In this document: piece after piece, positions 12,010-26,905 of the stretch
How positions within the stretch are numbered: the stretch's first letter is position 1
How the letters are laid out: every line of letters starts with the position of its first letter
DNA from: Oasisia sp. SBJ-2009
Taxonomy: Eukaryota; Annelida; Polychaeta; Sabellida; Siboglinidae
Assembly (NCBI GenBank): GCA_964017155.1
Contig: OZ024857.1
Coordinates: forward strand, 44,349,993-44,413,992
DNA: 64,000 nucleotides
Direction of reading: 5' to 3'
Made by a program: the position numbers and the translations under genes
The notes under the pieces: generated by a model
What the model was told of the DNA's origin: nothing
Database searches by the model: none
The model's input: the letters and a program-made list of their open reading frames with translations, nothing else

Positions 12010-12970
12010 CAAAGATAAACGGACGCCGCGCAAGTCGCTGAGTTGCAGTGGAGCTTTCAAACGGTTGCTAGTTATAACGCCCCTTTAGCTTTACTTGATT
12101 CAAAGAGTAGAATCGTCACGGGATCTATTAAATCGACACACTCACGGTGACTAAATGAGTCTATTGTGCGCAAGGACAGACCAACATTGTCTGCGGCAGC
12201 ACAGTGCTCGGCAAATTTTGAGAAAGTAAAACGAAAAAAAAACACGTCCGGATGCCAAGCTCTCACATGGGCACAAATACATTTAAATTGCACAATAGTA
12301 TATGTCCTACTGTTTTCCTCCTTGTCTGTAATCCACTTTTGACTGTTTCGTAGATGGTGGTCAATTTCAGGATGTATTCTATTTAATATCATCTTATTGT
12401 CACAGTGGAGCTCAGGCTGACGCCTCTGGTTTTCCTGCCATGCATAAATCGTCATTCATAGGTATTGGATTAATATTCGGTATTTCTAAAGATTTTCCAA
12501 CCAAATTGGTACCTTTACGTACATTTTATGATAATTATAACGTATAATTCACTGATTTAGTAAGTGTCATGCAATGTTGACTAGGCTTGTGTATATTCAA
12601 GGGTTTTCAACAAAACTAGCCCAGCGTAAATAACTTATTCACAATTTGAATATTATTTGAAATCGTGTTTTCTCCATTGGACCTCTAGCCACTGCGACAG
12701 TGGCGGTATTGTTGCAGCATATTTGCAACCAAAAATAGCATTTGGGATAATTATGAATTTTCTGCTTGCTGTGTTTACATAAAGTGCATACGGAAACCGT
12801 ACAATTTACTGTAGACCAGTACTTTTCGAGTGGGATTCAGTTCAGATATTGCTAGTTTAGATGTGTAAAATTGCTTGTTGATAGAACGATCGCACCGATT
12901 GTATGAATTGTATGTACCGAGTATGGGGTAGATTTAATGCTATTTCTCATGAACAAATGGGTCAAATACT
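12010..12970 (+). repeat. Dispersed repeat family R, copy 1
   Basis: About 0.95 kb shared with 15690-16720 (inverted), 22340-23390 (direct) and in part with 17990-18300 and 9480-9720. Landmarks are AACGCCCCTTTAGCTTTAC, the hexamers around GCAGCACAGTGCTCGGC, GTGGAGCTCAGGCTGACGCC and GAAATCGTGTTTTCTCCATT. No intact ORF shared by the copies; probably a decayed mobile element. Confidence 0.7.
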
Positions 12971-13029
12971 GTAAGAGAAACCATTTTTATTCATGAATAA
13001 ACGAGGTTACGGTCTTTGCTGAACTCTCC

Positions 13030-13330
13030 GCCAGTCCCGGTGTGGCTACCGATCTTCCCTCCAGGTGACCGGAGAGTTACGAGTCGTAATCACCATAGAA
13101 ACGATGATTTATTGGTGTCTCTCAGCAACTCACAAACTGCATTCTTATAAACACAAAATCAGCTTGTCATTAAACGACGATGGTGATAAAAAAAACTACC
13201 TTAGTCTACTCTATAACCGGATTCATGAGCACTCATAGCCGGGTAAATTACCCTGATTCCGGCTGTGAACCTCCGTTTAGAGGTAATGTGGCGATCTCAA
13301 ATCTCAGACCGGCTTCCGGGATTATTCTAC
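13030..13330 (+). repeat. Dispersed repeat pair member (with 30635-30850)
   Basis: Shares GACCGGAGAGTT, AACGATGATTTATTGGTG, CAGCTTGTCAT and CATAGCCGGGTAAATTACCC with 30635-30850, same orientation. The GC-rich ends contain short complementary pieces (CCGGCTATGAG / CATAGCCGGG). From 13330 to 13780 I see nothing identifiable. Confidence 0.65.
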
Positions 13331-13834
13331 AAAATTGTTACCTATGGTAACTAGAAATATCGCACAATAATATAATTCACCTTGACGCTCATTGCGACCC
13401 AGAAGTTATCCTTATAAACACGACCTGAATACAAAGAAACAGTGCGCCTGATGCCCGTATGTGTCCTGTCTGACGTCACAACTGGACATCCAGAAACCAC
13501 GGCAAAAATATACGCATATTCGGAAAAGTTAATTGGAATTGCATAAAGTGTGGAATTTCTACTTCATTTATTTTTTGCTTGGTGGGTATCGAAATATATA
13601 AAAGTATGTGATATTTCGCAGTTTGTCGCAACTCAGCTAGACTATTTTTCGATCCAGTGCAATAGGGATGAACATTGGAGATCGTTTTGGCGGCTTCTTG
13701 GGGGGATCAGTGTGCTTTCGGGGTGTCTGTGCTTGGGGGATTTCTGTGCTTTGCGCGTGTATGCCTTGGCGCTTTCTGAAGTTTGGCAATTCTGTCCCTT
13801 GGAGTTACTAGTGTCGCTGGGCCCATAGGTCGCG

Positions 13835-13904
13835 TGCGTGTGAGTGCGTGCGCGTGCGCGTGCGAGCATGCATGCCTATGTGTGTGCATGTGTGCATGTG
13901 TGCA

Positions 13905-13966
<62 letters not shown>
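13835..13966. repeat. (TGCG/TG)n and (TA)n simple repeats
   Basis: Alternating GTGCGTG tracts pass into GTGTGCATG repeats and then a ~56-bp (TA)n run. Confidence 0.9.
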
Positions 13967-13968
<2 letters not shown>

Positions 13969-13969
13969 G

Positions 13970-14510
13970 TCATATATGATCTGAAATAGACATGAGTTTT
14001 TTTTATTATAAAACATAATTCATTGTTGGCCTGGTGCTAATTCTAAACAAAAAAGCCTTTGTGTTATGCTATTTATAATAGTTATGTGAGCAACATATAT
14101 TTGAAGAGGGGCCATGTCCTACCCCAATCACTGAACATTTGGGGGTAGACCTTGGACCCAACACTGCTTGCCTGATTCATAGAGCGACAAGATGCAGAGC
14201 TTACAGGGGTGCCTGTGTAGGACTTCTCAATCCCACCTTTTGGCAAAGAAATTTGTCATCACTAAAATGAGATCACATTACACACAGCTCATAAATGCTC
14301 AGGTTCCGCCGTAGGCGATATAATATCCACCAGGGCGACCAGGCTGCAATCCAAGGGGTGACAGGGCAAACAAAAATGTATAATCTATTATGTGCTTGAT
14401 GGCTATATATCAATACAAGGGTGCAAAATGACAGAGCCCGGCATGGTGAATATTTACTGGACTTAGGTCAAGTTGCGGGCTGCTGCCAACCAAGCAAGTA
14501 AACATTTTGC
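13970..14510 (-). repeat. Partial inverted copy of the hAT-like interior
   Basis: Complement of about 11150-11680: it includes CTACCCCAATCACTGA, GCCTGATTCATAGAG, CCTGTGTAGGACTTCTC and GGGGTGACAGGGCAAAC. TIRs are not present, so it is a fragment. It lies near the centre of the large inverted duplication. Confidence 0.7.
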
Positions 14511-14812
14511 ACAAACACAAATAAATACGCAAAACATCTATCTGTTAGCCATCCAGCATATACTGAAAAATGGTCACATAATACAATTAATGTAATCATG
14601 TAACAGAGTAATTATAAACACACAACCTTACCTATGAGAAGAAACATTAAGTATATTTAAAACTATTGAGTATTTTTATTTATTTCCTTTAATAATTTGT
14701 TGATTAAATATTTGTTTATGATTTTTTATTATTGGGTCTGGCCCTACAAACAATTATATATGTTATTATTATTATTTAATGTCTTACGCTGTGAATAGCA
14801 CAGGTGTATAAA

Positions 14813-15254
14813 TTATAGATAAAATTGAGTGTACCTGAAGTGGAAGTATTTCTTGATTCCTGGCAGTGTCTTGAAGTGCGGACGGAGATGTTCCTGCCAG
14901 TTCGACACAGGGACAATCGATGTGCCGTCTTCTTTACCTATCAACTGGGACGAGTTCAGACAGGCGCTCCCATTCACCACAAACTCGAACTCCGACAGTG
15001 ACGATACTGCGTGGCGTTTGAAGGCCCGCTTGAGAAGCCTAAAGCAAGCGTCAGGGGCGAACTTGGGGTGTCCCACATCTAGAAAGTTGAGTGTGATGGA
15101 CCGGTGGAGACCAATGGCGGCCCTCCATGCCAAATACCACAGGACAAAACGCTTCTTGTTTTGCCCTGCGCAATTGTCACAGTGAGGGTCGGCAGTGGTC
15201 TCACCCAGTCCAAAACACTCAAATAAGTAGTGTAGGTAGGACACAACAGCGTCC

Positions 15255-15258
<4 letters not shown>
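14813..15258 (-). pseudogene. Transposase-like (DNC..GQNK family) fragment
   Basis: An open frame of ~147 residues on the minus strand resembles a widespread invertebrate family of mobile-element-associated proteins with a putative DDE/RNase H-like core (I recall it as the DUF7869 type). Visible conserved blocks, in order, are YLHYLFECFG, HCDNCAGQNKKRF with its candidate catalytic Asp, WYLAWRAAIGLHRSI, FLDVGHPKFAPDACF, LIGKEDGTSIVP and LPGIKKYFHF. The 5' side is destroyed by a (CA)n tract that merely adds CVCV codons, and the C terminus stops soon after the last block, so only the distal catalytic portion remains. Whether it belongs to a DNA transposon or a captured host gene cannot be told here. 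Confidence 0.75.

Positions 15259-15343
<85 letters not shown>
15256..15343. repeat. (CA)n then short (TA)n microsatellite
   Basis: About 76 bp of CA followed by TA; it truncates the transposase-like frame. Confidence 0.97.
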
Positions 15344-15485
15344 TAAGAATAAAATAGGTCACAGAACAGATCCCTGCGGTACTCCACTGAAAACCGATTT
15401 TCTGTTTGAAACCTCCCCATCAACTACTACTCTTTGTCTTCTATCTATAAGCCATTTTTCTATCCAGTTATGTGACCCATTTGTT
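15344..15485 (-). pseudogene. CR1/L2-like LINE reverse transcriptase sliver
   Basis: Closely related to 32040-32165 on the same strand. The minus strand encodes a WIEKWL.DRRQRVVVDGE-like stretch and the beginning of a GVPQGS-type motif. It is a small remnant, with nothing recognisable on either side. Confidence 0.65.
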
Positions 15486-15689
15486 CATGAGAAAAGAGAA
15501 TCCAATCATAATTTTATTCTTTTTGAAAAAAAGCGTAGTCACACATGTTACGCATAGTGTATAGTGCAAATATCATTATTTATGTTGGCATTCATATTTC
15601 CCTCTGAGATAAATTCTTGCATTACGTAATAATGTATGAAAGTCATTGTGGGTATGTTACAAGTTACATTTTCAATACTACTGGTAGGA

Positions 15690-16720
15690 CACAGTATTTG
15701 CCGGTACGTGATCAACGTTGTATGAAAGGTTGTTATAGTTTAGCTGCACTAAAGAATAGGCAGCCTGTCTGATCCCGTGCTCGGTACATACAAATCATAC
15801 AATTGATGCGATCATTCTACCAACAAGTAATCTTCCACATCTAAGCTGGCAATTGTACCTTATATGTTTTCAGATGTAAACCGACTCGAAAAGTACCAAT
15901 CTACAGTAAAATCCGTATGCACTTTGTGTAAACACAGTAAGCGGAAAATTCATAATTATGCCCAATGCTATTTCTGATAGCAAACCTCGATGCCTGGTTT
16001 GCTGCAACAATACCGCCACTGTCGCAGTGGCTAAACATCCAGTGGAGAAAACACGATTTCAAATAATATTCAAATCATGAATAAACTGTTTACGCTGCGC
16101 AAGTTTTGTTGAAAACACTTGAATGTAATATACAAGCCTAGTCAACAATGCATGACATTTATCAAATAACTAGTTATCATCAAATGTACGTAAAGGAACC
16201 AATTTTGTAGGAAAACCATTAGAAATACCGATGCAGTGGACAGTTCTGAATATTATTCCAATAACTAGGAATGACGATTTATGCATCGCAGGAAAACCAG
16301 AGGCGTTAGCCTGAGCTCCAATGTGGCAACAAGATTATATTAAATAGAGAGCATTCTGAAATTGATCACCATCTATGAGACAGTCAGAATGGATTACAGT
16401 CAAGGAGGAAAACAGTAGGTCATACACTAACGCTGCTATTTAAATACTGCAATTTAAATGTAATTATGCACATGTGAGAATTTGGCATCCACTCGTGATT
16501 GTATCGCTTTACTTTCTCAAAATCTGCCGAACACTATGCTACCACAAACAGCTTTGGTCTGCCTTGTGCATAATAGAGCTCATTCATCATCCACCGTGAG
16601 CGGCGTAGCATGTAATTGAGGGTGTCGTTTTAACAGGTCCCGTGACGATTCTACTATCTGAATCAAGTGAAGCTAAAGGGGCGTTGCATCTGCAAGACCC
16701 AAGGTTTCGCGTCAACACTA
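15690..16720 (-). repeat. Dispersed repeat family R, copy 2 (inverted)
   Basis: Inverted relative to 12010-12970 and 22340-23390; shared anchors include CGATTTCAAATAATATTCAAA, AATGTGGCAACAAGATTATA and GCTAAAGGGGCGTTGCA. Forms the inner part of the right arm of the large inverted duplication. Confidence 0.7.
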
Positions 16721-16721
16721 T

Positions 16722-17400
16722 GTGATACTACCTGTAGGTGTAATGACGCCTGTCGGTGTCATCGGCAGCATCGCGAGGCCAAAGTGCAGGAGGTCGGGTC
16801 GAGTAATTGTTGGTTTGGTGGCGCTTGCATTAAACGTGGCTCACTTTTATACCAGGATCGAGTTTGTGCATTTACCTACTGGCCCGACCTCATCTACTGG
16901 ATGGTACCATCCATGAATTCAACATTTTCGTTTTTGTATTTTCATTTTTCTGTCTCAGACATTCCCAACTACAACGGCTGAAACGTGACAGTAGTATGTG
17001 TTGCATTGTTGCGACATATCTGCCTTATGTTTTTAATATAAGAATGTGTATCGTCATACAGTATACGACAATAGTGTCGTTCACGTTATGTCTACCATCA
17101 TTTGTATGTATCAATTCTTATAAGTGTCAGCACATTTTAATCTGCACCAATCTCATATGACATATCAATGGCTATAACTAACACCCATAAAAGCAAACAC
17201 AATTTTAGCGCTTATTTGGATTTATGCTGAAGTGGTATGCAGTAAATGATAAATGACCACAATACTGTAGTCCTTGCCAAAGGATTTATGCTGAAGTGGT
17301 ATGCAGTAAATGATAAATGACTACAATACTGTAGTCCTTGCCAAAGGTGTCTCTACATTTGCCTACAGTAATGCTCAATAATCACACCCATTAATATCAT
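16722..17400 (+). repeat. Dispersed repeat Y, copy 1
   Basis: Matches 28200-28870 in inverted orientation, including a ~59-bp identical stretch from AAGTGCAGGAGGTCGGGTCG to TTAAACGTGGC. It has no counterpart in the left arm of the inverted duplication, so it was inserted in, or lost from, one arm. A ~64-residue plus-strand frame here (IGSIARPKCRRSGRVIVGL..) has a similar counterpart on the minus strand at 28641-28976. Confidence 0.65.
17218..17345 (+). repeat. Tandem duplication, 2 x 64 bp
   Basis: GGATTTATGCTGAAGTGGTA.. through CTTGCCAAA is present twice in direct contact (17218-17281, 17282-17345), differing by a single C/T. The related copy at 28265-28345 carries it only once. Confidence 0.95.
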
Positions 17401-17402
17401 AC

Positions 17403-17412
17403 TGTGTGTGTG

Positions 17413-17444
<32 letters not shown>

Positions 17445-17462
17445 TGCGTGAGTGCGTGCGTT
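17403..17462. repeat. (TG)n/(TGCG)n simple repeat
   Basis: TG run of ~24 bp passing into GCGTGCGTGCG. Confidence 0.95.
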
Positions 17463-17499
17463 TGTGTAATATTACAGTGTTCAGTGTCGGGAGACATGG

Positions 17500-18504
17500 T
17501 CAAGATAAACAAATCCGTAGTGGACCACCGCTGTGCCTTTCATATTTTATAAGAAGCAATTGCCTTGTCAAAATTCACCATGTACTGTAAATGATTGGAT
17601 AATACCGGGTTTTAAAATACCTGTTTTGTATATTATGTATAGACCAAGACATGAAAATACGCGTAGTTATGTTTTCTTTACAAAACAGCATTGTATATTA
17701 TAAGTGGTGAACATGTCAAACATAATTGACACATTTAATAGCGGTAATCATCAAATGAATGCTTATCTTTTTTACTAGTGGGAGTTCATTGTTATTGTGG
17801 ATCGACGTAGTCATACATAACAATGGACTTACGCTATTAAGAAGACAAGAATACGAATGCTAACTGACCAGCTACGAAATAGGAATACATATGAAACATA
17901 TTTACAATCTGATGTCGCATGTTATTTATAACGATAACTGACAGGCGATGAGTGGCAATAACCCCCCCCCCCTGAAAATGTCCTTGTGAGGCCTAAATGC
18001 CATACAGCTAAACAGACGTCATACAAGTCGCCAAATTACAGTATAGCGTTCAAACGGTTAGTAGTTGCAACGCCCCGTTATCTTTACTTGATTCCCAGTG
18101 TGGAATCGTTATGGGACTTGTAAACACGAAACCTCCAATTATGTACTCCGCCGCTCACGGTGGATGTATGAGTCCATTGTGCACAGGGACAGACGAACGC
18201 TGTTGACAGCACAGCGCTCGGGAGGAATTTGAGATAGCAAAGCGATACAACGCGACCGTGCCCTAAATTCATAGGCTTGCATGTGCAAATACATTTAATT
18301 AGCTGTATTTATTATGTCAAACGCACAATTATGTTACAAATCAACGGTTACTAGACTGGAGTACGCGTACCCCCAAAGGTAAAAGGTGTGCAACTGCTAA
18401 TGGTTTTTTGTGGGATACGCGAAGGGTTGCCTGAACATAAATATTCTGGTGTTCTCGAGAATAGTTGGTTTATATTATAAGTTGTCTTATCAAACTCACA
18501 GAAA

Positions 18505-18573
<69 letters not shown>

Positions 18574-19205
18574 TTCTAAATCTTGGGAATAACCGCATTG
18601 TCAGCAAATGGTTGTCTCTAATACCGGGACATCTCGTGACATTGTAGTCGTTTGTGCACTAATAAACGTGATTGTCTTACTCACAGGGTGCATTTGTCGC
18701 AAGACAGATGAAGATTGTGACAATGCTGCGTCGATCCTACGAAAATCTTCATCGAACAGTTGGTAATACATGCATACCGCTAGTTACTATGTGAGTATTA
18801 CACGGTATGCTTAGTGCGGCGACTCCCTTTGTTACGATGACTGCCGTGTTTGAAAGACTGTCTGCACTGAAATAACTACATCTGATCGTATCATCTGATC
18901 GTAGTGAAAATCTGATCTCACAACTACTTGGCCTCACTCAAACAACCACCGTACACACATAGGACAACATTGTGATGAGCATTGTCTTATTACGGGCATT
19001 ATTATGATGGTGAATCTAATCCGATGAAGCACTGGATGATTATTAGTTAAACATATGATATTGTATTTAAATTAATAAAACAACATAACGCGCAATATAA
19101 AAAGTTCCTACGACTGTTTAAGGCTCTTTCCACCTTGTTCATTGGCAGAGTTATGCAACCGACAAACATCCCCACTTCTCCGGGAAACATTCAAATTAGC
19201 AAGTT
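17500..19205 (-). repeat. Right arm of large inverted duplication, hAT-empty
   Basis: Inverted match of 8170-10215 plus 11916-12005. The site corresponding to the hAT insertion is CCGGGTTT at 17605-17612, uninterrupted. The segment 17990-18300 inside the arm also shows the opening of repeat family R. No genes. Confidence 0.75.
18507..18571. repeat. (TA)n microsatellite
   Basis: Pure TA dinucleotides, ~65 bp. Confidence 0.97.
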
Positions 19206-19408
19206 GACTTAATTAACGTTATCAGATAATGATATCATTCCTATCTTGCCCGTAAGTGTCTGTGTAAGTGTAGGCCTGCTAGCAACAAAGACTACGTGAC
19301 CTTTGTGTTCTGTGGTTAAAATGTGTAATATAAACAAATGTACACAAGTTGTGTTCAAGATAGCATTATAATAACACGGACATGCAGAAACACCCAGGCA
19401 CTCTGACT

Positions 19409-21870
<2,462 letters not shown>

Positions 21871-22059
21871 GCGGGTCGGCATTGTCACATAAATCATACA
21901 GTAGAGCGGGATTAGGTTACACATTGTTCAAAAACGTTTACGTGTTGCCAGTATTCTGCCTGCGCTCTATATTCTGACACCAAGGCTCCGTAATCAGCCT
22001 GTGTAAAACATGTTGTATCAAGCAGTAGTTACGGTTCATGCACATTTACGTTATTCAGT

Positions 22060-22067
22060 ATATATAT

Positions 22068-22105
<38 letters not shown>

Positions 22106-22106
22106 A
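22060..22106. repeat. (TA)n microsatellite
   Basis: TA dinucleotides with a GTA interruption. Confidence 0.93.
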
Positions 22107-22339
22107 TGATATATTGCAAGATGTAAGATAAACAGTTGTTTAGCGGTGCACCGATTTGCCTTCAATAGTATGTTTAAAAACAAATGTATTGCCTTGTATA
22201 AAATACAGCCACAGCATAAATGGTATAATAAGAATCCTTCAGCGTGTGGTTATCGCAGGAAGATATCGGATGATGACAACTACCATATCGGTCATAGGTA
22301 AATCTCTGTTGGTAGTAAAATCAGGAAAGGGCAATCGCT

Positions 22340-23390
22340 CATTGACGAACACATTTAAGGTTGTTAGTTGCAACGCCCCTTTAGCTTTCCTCGATTCAGA
22401 GAGTAGAATCGTCACGGGACCTATTAAAAGGACACACTCACTACGCCGCTCACGGTGACTGAATGATCTATTGTGCACAGGGCAGACCAACGCCGTTTGC
22501 GGCAGCACAGTGCTCGGCAGATTTTGGGAAAGTAAAGCGATAAAAACACGACCGGATGCCAAACTCTCACATGTGCACAAATACAGTTAAATTGCAGTAT
22601 GTATATATTAGCACTAGTATATGACCTACTGTTTTCCTCCTTCACTGTAACCCATCCTGACTGTCTCATAGATGGTGGTCAATTTCAGGATGTATTCTAT
22701 TTAAAATCATCTTGTTGCTACCGTGGAGCTCAGGCTGACGCCTCTAGTTTTCCTGTAATGCACACATCGCCATTGTTAGGTATTGCAGTACTATTCAGAA
22801 CTGTCCTATGCATCGGTATTTCTAATGGTTTGCCAACAAAATTGGTATATTTACCTACGTTTAATGATAATTATAGCGTATAAAATTCACTACTGATAAA
22901 TGTCATGCAATGTTGGCTAGGCTTGTATATTACATTCAAGGTTTTTTTGAACAAAACTTGCGCAGCGTAAACAACTTGTTCACGATTTGAATATTATTTG
23001 AAATCGTGTTTTCTCCATTGGACGTCTAGCCATTGCGATAGTGTCGGTATTGTTGCAGCAGGCATCGAAATTTGCTATCAGAAATAGCATTGAACATAAT
23101 TATGAATTTTTCCTTTAATGTGTGTACACAAAGTGCATGTGGAATTTACTGTAAACCGGTACTTTTCGATATAAGGTACAATTACCAGTTTAGATACGGA
23201 AAATTGCTTGTTGAATGAATGATCGCACCAATTGTATGAATTGTATGTACCGAGCACGGGGCAAACAAGCTGCCTATGTTTTAATGCAGCTAAACTACAA
23301 CAACCTTTCAAACAAAGTTGATCACGTACCGGCATTGTGTCCTACCAGCAGTATTGAAAATGTAACTGGTAACATACCCACAATATTCTG
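22340..23390 (+). repeat. Dispersed repeat family R, copy 3
   Basis: Direct copy of 12010-12970 and inverted relative to 15690-16720. It extends slightly further at its right end (to CCTACCAGCAGTATTGAAAA), matching 15660-15690 inverted. No conserved ORF. Confidence 0.7.
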
Positions 23391-23405
23391 CTTCGCCTTT
23401 CCCCA

Positions 23406-23760
23406 CTAGTTGGGGGCAGCGGCCTGAATTCTTGATTTACAAAATGTTCTGTCCTGTGCATCCTCCGGGGTGATCCGCAATGTCTGCATATCCCTTCGGA
23501 CGCCATCCACCCATATCCCTCTTAGTCTCCCCCTTGGCCTTTTTGTTGGCACTCTCATGTCACCAACTGCTCTCACTTCGTTGTGTTCTTCCATTCTCTG
23601 GATGTGTCCATACCAGCGTAGTCTCGTTTCTCTTACTTTCTCTTGTATGCTACCCACACCTAGCTCCTTTCTGATGTCCACACACTTTACGCTGTCTCTC
23701 AATGTTACTCCTTTTATTCTACTCGTCCCTCTAGCCTGTAGGGCAAAGCATTTACTAAGA
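23406..23760 (-). pseudogene. LINE ORF2 C-terminal fragment (RTE-like)
   Basis: The minus strand encodes a ~115-residue distal reverse-transcriptase tail: SRIKGVTLRDSVKC, RLRWYGHIQRM, RRP-like TKRPRGRLRGIWVDGVR and ITPEDAQDRTF. This RLRWYGH..RM...GRP...W...V..DM layout is characteristic of RTE/BovB-type and related non-LTR elements downstream of the catalytic domain. It is 5'-truncated; a long-TIR element begins immediately to its right (23764). Confidence 0.8.
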
Positions 23761-23763
23761 GAC

Positions 23764-24329
23764 CTTGACTAATTGCAGTGGCGATGATAGGGGCTGTATC
23801 GATAACACAGTAGATCCTGTTAAAGTAAATAATACCCTGGCTATACTTCCAAAATTACTGAGTTTCTGTAAAGGCAACTAAAGGTGTGTTTATTTTGATG
23901 TTACAAAGCTGGTTGTAGGCTTGTTAGCAATAAAACACGATGTATCTACAGCCTGTATGGAATATTATTTGCACTATGTTAATTATGTTTCACAGTGTTA
24001 AATATATTAATTAATTAATTTGAATCTAACAAAATTAATACACACATTATATCTACAATGAGTACATTTTGTGAGCATGTGTTCCTGAAAATGTACCGAC
24101 AAATACAATATTCTGCTATGCTTCTTTCACAAAAAACTCTACCGAACGAAATTGACATGTTGTGTACCCCTTCCTAAGTTGGCCACTAAATAAGTTTAAT
24201 CACCTCTTGTATTAAGACTGATGTGTATGTATACTGACAAAAAAACAAACAATTCAATTAATTAAGGTGCAACTTTAATATGTCATACCAGATTACTATA
24301 TATACTATATATACTATATAATAAATAAA

Positions 24330-24395
<66 letters not shown>

Positions 24396-24429
24396 AAGAC
24401 ACACACAGACACACACACACGCACGCACG

Positions 24430-24472
<43 letters not shown>

Positions 24473-24665
24473 CATATTTTATTGCTAACAAGCCTACAAC
24501 CAGCATTGTAACATCAACATAAACACAACTTGATTGCATTTACAGAACATCAATAGTTTTGAAAGTATAGCTTATAACATCGTTATCGTTCACTTTAATA
24601 GGATGTACTCTATTATTAATATATCCCCCCCCCCCCCATCATCGGCGCCACCGCAATTAGTCAAA
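23764..24665. mobile_element. Long-TIR (~170-190 bp) element with simple-repeat core
   Basis: The left arm 23764-23935 and the right arm 24473-24665 are imperfect inverted repeats, from tips (C)TTGACTAATTGC..GTGGCG inward to GCTTGTTAGCAATAAAA. The right arm has expanded a C run (24627-24637). The interior holds (TA)n (24330-24392) and (CA)n (24399-24470) and no ORF. Foldback or MITE-like; superfamily and target duplication are not clear. Confidence 0.75.
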
Positions 24666-24737
24666 GTCCCATGTCAACATTAGCGGGCTGTGAATGGCAT
24701 GCTTCAAGCTGTCAGAGGTCTGGCTTCTAGCGGAATC

Positions 24738-24745
24738 TATAAATA
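24738..24745 (+). promoter_or_regulatory. TATA-like element in CTAGCGG..TATAAATAG context
   Basis: CTAGCGGAATCTATAAATAGCC resembles the CTAGCGGAACG...CTATAAATAG region of the cassette repeat, but the downstream exon-like sequence is not recognisable. Weak call. From 24750 to 25290 I see nothing identifiable. Confidence 0.25.
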
Positions 24746-25294
24746 GCCACAGGAGGTTATGTCCAAACAGGAGCTAACAGGGTTCGGAGCACGGTTACGC
24801 TTCCTGGTGTGACCCATACGAATGTGGTACCAAACGAAGTTAGCGTAGTGATTTTAGCCATTCTTTACGTGACCCTGTTGTAAAGAACCACCGCTCGGGG
24901 TTCACTCTTGCACTGTTGATACTGAAAAAACGTGCTAAATTTTGACAACATTGACCGTCAACTCACATGCTTGCATATTAGGAGATCCAGAGGTGGTGTT
25001 TTATTTTGAAGAATTTGATGACCATGTAAGCTAGTGCATGACATGATTGCAGTGACTGTGTACACATTTAAGCATTTTCACAGGTACAGTTTCCTTATAA
25101 TAATCTGACAAAACGTTAACCGCCAGTGAGAAAATTAGCTGCGTGGAAATGGGGGAGTCACGGTCACACTCTCGCTACTTCAAAAGCTGCTCCTTATAAA
25201 CATCAATAACATTACGCAACAAATGGAAAGTAATATTCAAACACAATTGCAAGTACTCTAGATGGATTCAAACACAAATAATTTGAAATGCAAA

Positions 25295-26640
25295 ATGATT
25301 TACATACATATACAAATACAGTGAGAAATATTTAAAATACTTTTTAAAATAATTTTCACTTTCATAATACAATAAAGACAATATAGCTAAAATAAAAGCA
25401 ATATAGCTAAGACAAAAGCAAATATGTTATCGAGAAAATTTGTTTATCAGCATAATCGCTGTGATGTAATGAACAACCACGGTGAGACAGAGGGCTTATT
25501 AATTATAAGACCATAACACTAGAAAATACTCAAATGATATTAAATTGTCTGATTAATATTAATTATCTAATATGTAATTGATAACCCTAATTTAATATGC
25601 CTTAATATATTACATCACTGAGACGAACTTAACAGATGTAAGTTCAGTTGGGTTCTCCACTTGACAAGCTGCACTTTCAAGCGTGTCATTTAATGTTTGA
25701 ACAAAATCCACCGCAAGGGGGCCTGTTTAATTACATATACCCGCCATTAACAAAGGGTTCTTACATCTGAGGCAAATTTCCTTTACCATGCAAAATAATT
25801 AATTAGCAGGTTGGTACCCATAAGTCATAAATATTGTCGCGCGTTTATTGCCAAAATTACTGTGTGATGTAATTTTGTTCCACCAAAATCGTCTAAATCA
25901 ATAAATAAAATAATAATACCAGAGCGTCATATTTATCTGAAGTAGTTACTACGTCGACGTGCGTTCGCGAAAAATATCACCAACCGGACGTGCGAGCACA
26001 TCTTAACACTTCTGTTTCTGCTCTGGCTGTAAGGACGATTTCCATGCTTAATGCCAGAGCAGCTTTGTGGACACATCCGCTTCTGCTCTGGCAATAAGGA
26101 TTTTTCAGCGCTTATTGCCAAAGTTGCCCTGCGGGTCTCACTGATTTCTATTTCCCCCCCCCCCACGATCGTCTAAATAACTCAAAACATTATATCATGG
26201 CGTCGTGTTTACCTTAAATAATTACTGTGACGACATGTGTTCGCTAATAATATAGCCAATCGGACGCGCATGCACATCACCATCAATCCGCTTCTGCTCT
26301 GGCAATAAGGATGTTATTTTCGCCCTTATTGCTACAGCTGCTCTGCGCGTCTCTCTGATCTCAATTTCTCCGCCAATATCGTGTAAATCACTCAAAACAC
26401 CATATCATGGCGTCGCTGAAAATATCGCCATCCGGACGTGCATGTAAATCTCCATCAAGTAAATCTTAAAGAAACACCAAGGTATTTTGAAGTTCGCGAG
26501 GTTGCTACGTTCTGGGGGATTCATTCATCGATCTTCATTCCAATTAACATTATCTACAGCTGTTTACGGGACACAGAACATGCCTATTTACATAACTCAC
26601 TTAAACATAATCCCGCTTTGAAGCGACATTGCCGGCAACA
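25295..26640 (+). repeat. Dispersed composite repeat, copy 2
   Basis: Paralogue of 150-1990. It lacks the SINE (empty site near 25380-25410) and the ~240-bp block. It has the CGGACGTGCATG..TTCTGCTCTGGCAATAAGG unit in three diverged tandem copies (25960-26110, 26230-26310, 26400-26460) where copy 1 has fewer. Confidence 0.7.
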
Positions 26641-26905
26641 GACCAACCCTGATTACCTGGTGATCCTGGTCGTAGTTTGTCAATTACTAATCACGATGAG
26701 TTGTATTTAGGATAGCTCTGAGCAGCGATGAAATCGCTTTGTTTGTGCCGAATGTGCCTGTAGTCGTGCGATAGTAGTAATAACTTATGACCGCGTTGCG
26801 TGTGTACCCTGAAGTTATTTTGCGGTTATATTTCTGAGAACCCTAACTTGAAAGATGTTACGTATCAGCAACATCGCCTAATTTGAAACATATTTAAAAA
26901 ACAAA
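26640..26905 (+). repeat. Dispersed repeat fragment (family of 3740-4115)
   Basis: Follows copy 2 directly, whereas in copy 1 the equivalent sequence is separated by about 1.7 kb of mobile elements (2047-3660). The 26905-27250 interval shows nothing I can name. Confidence 0.6.
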
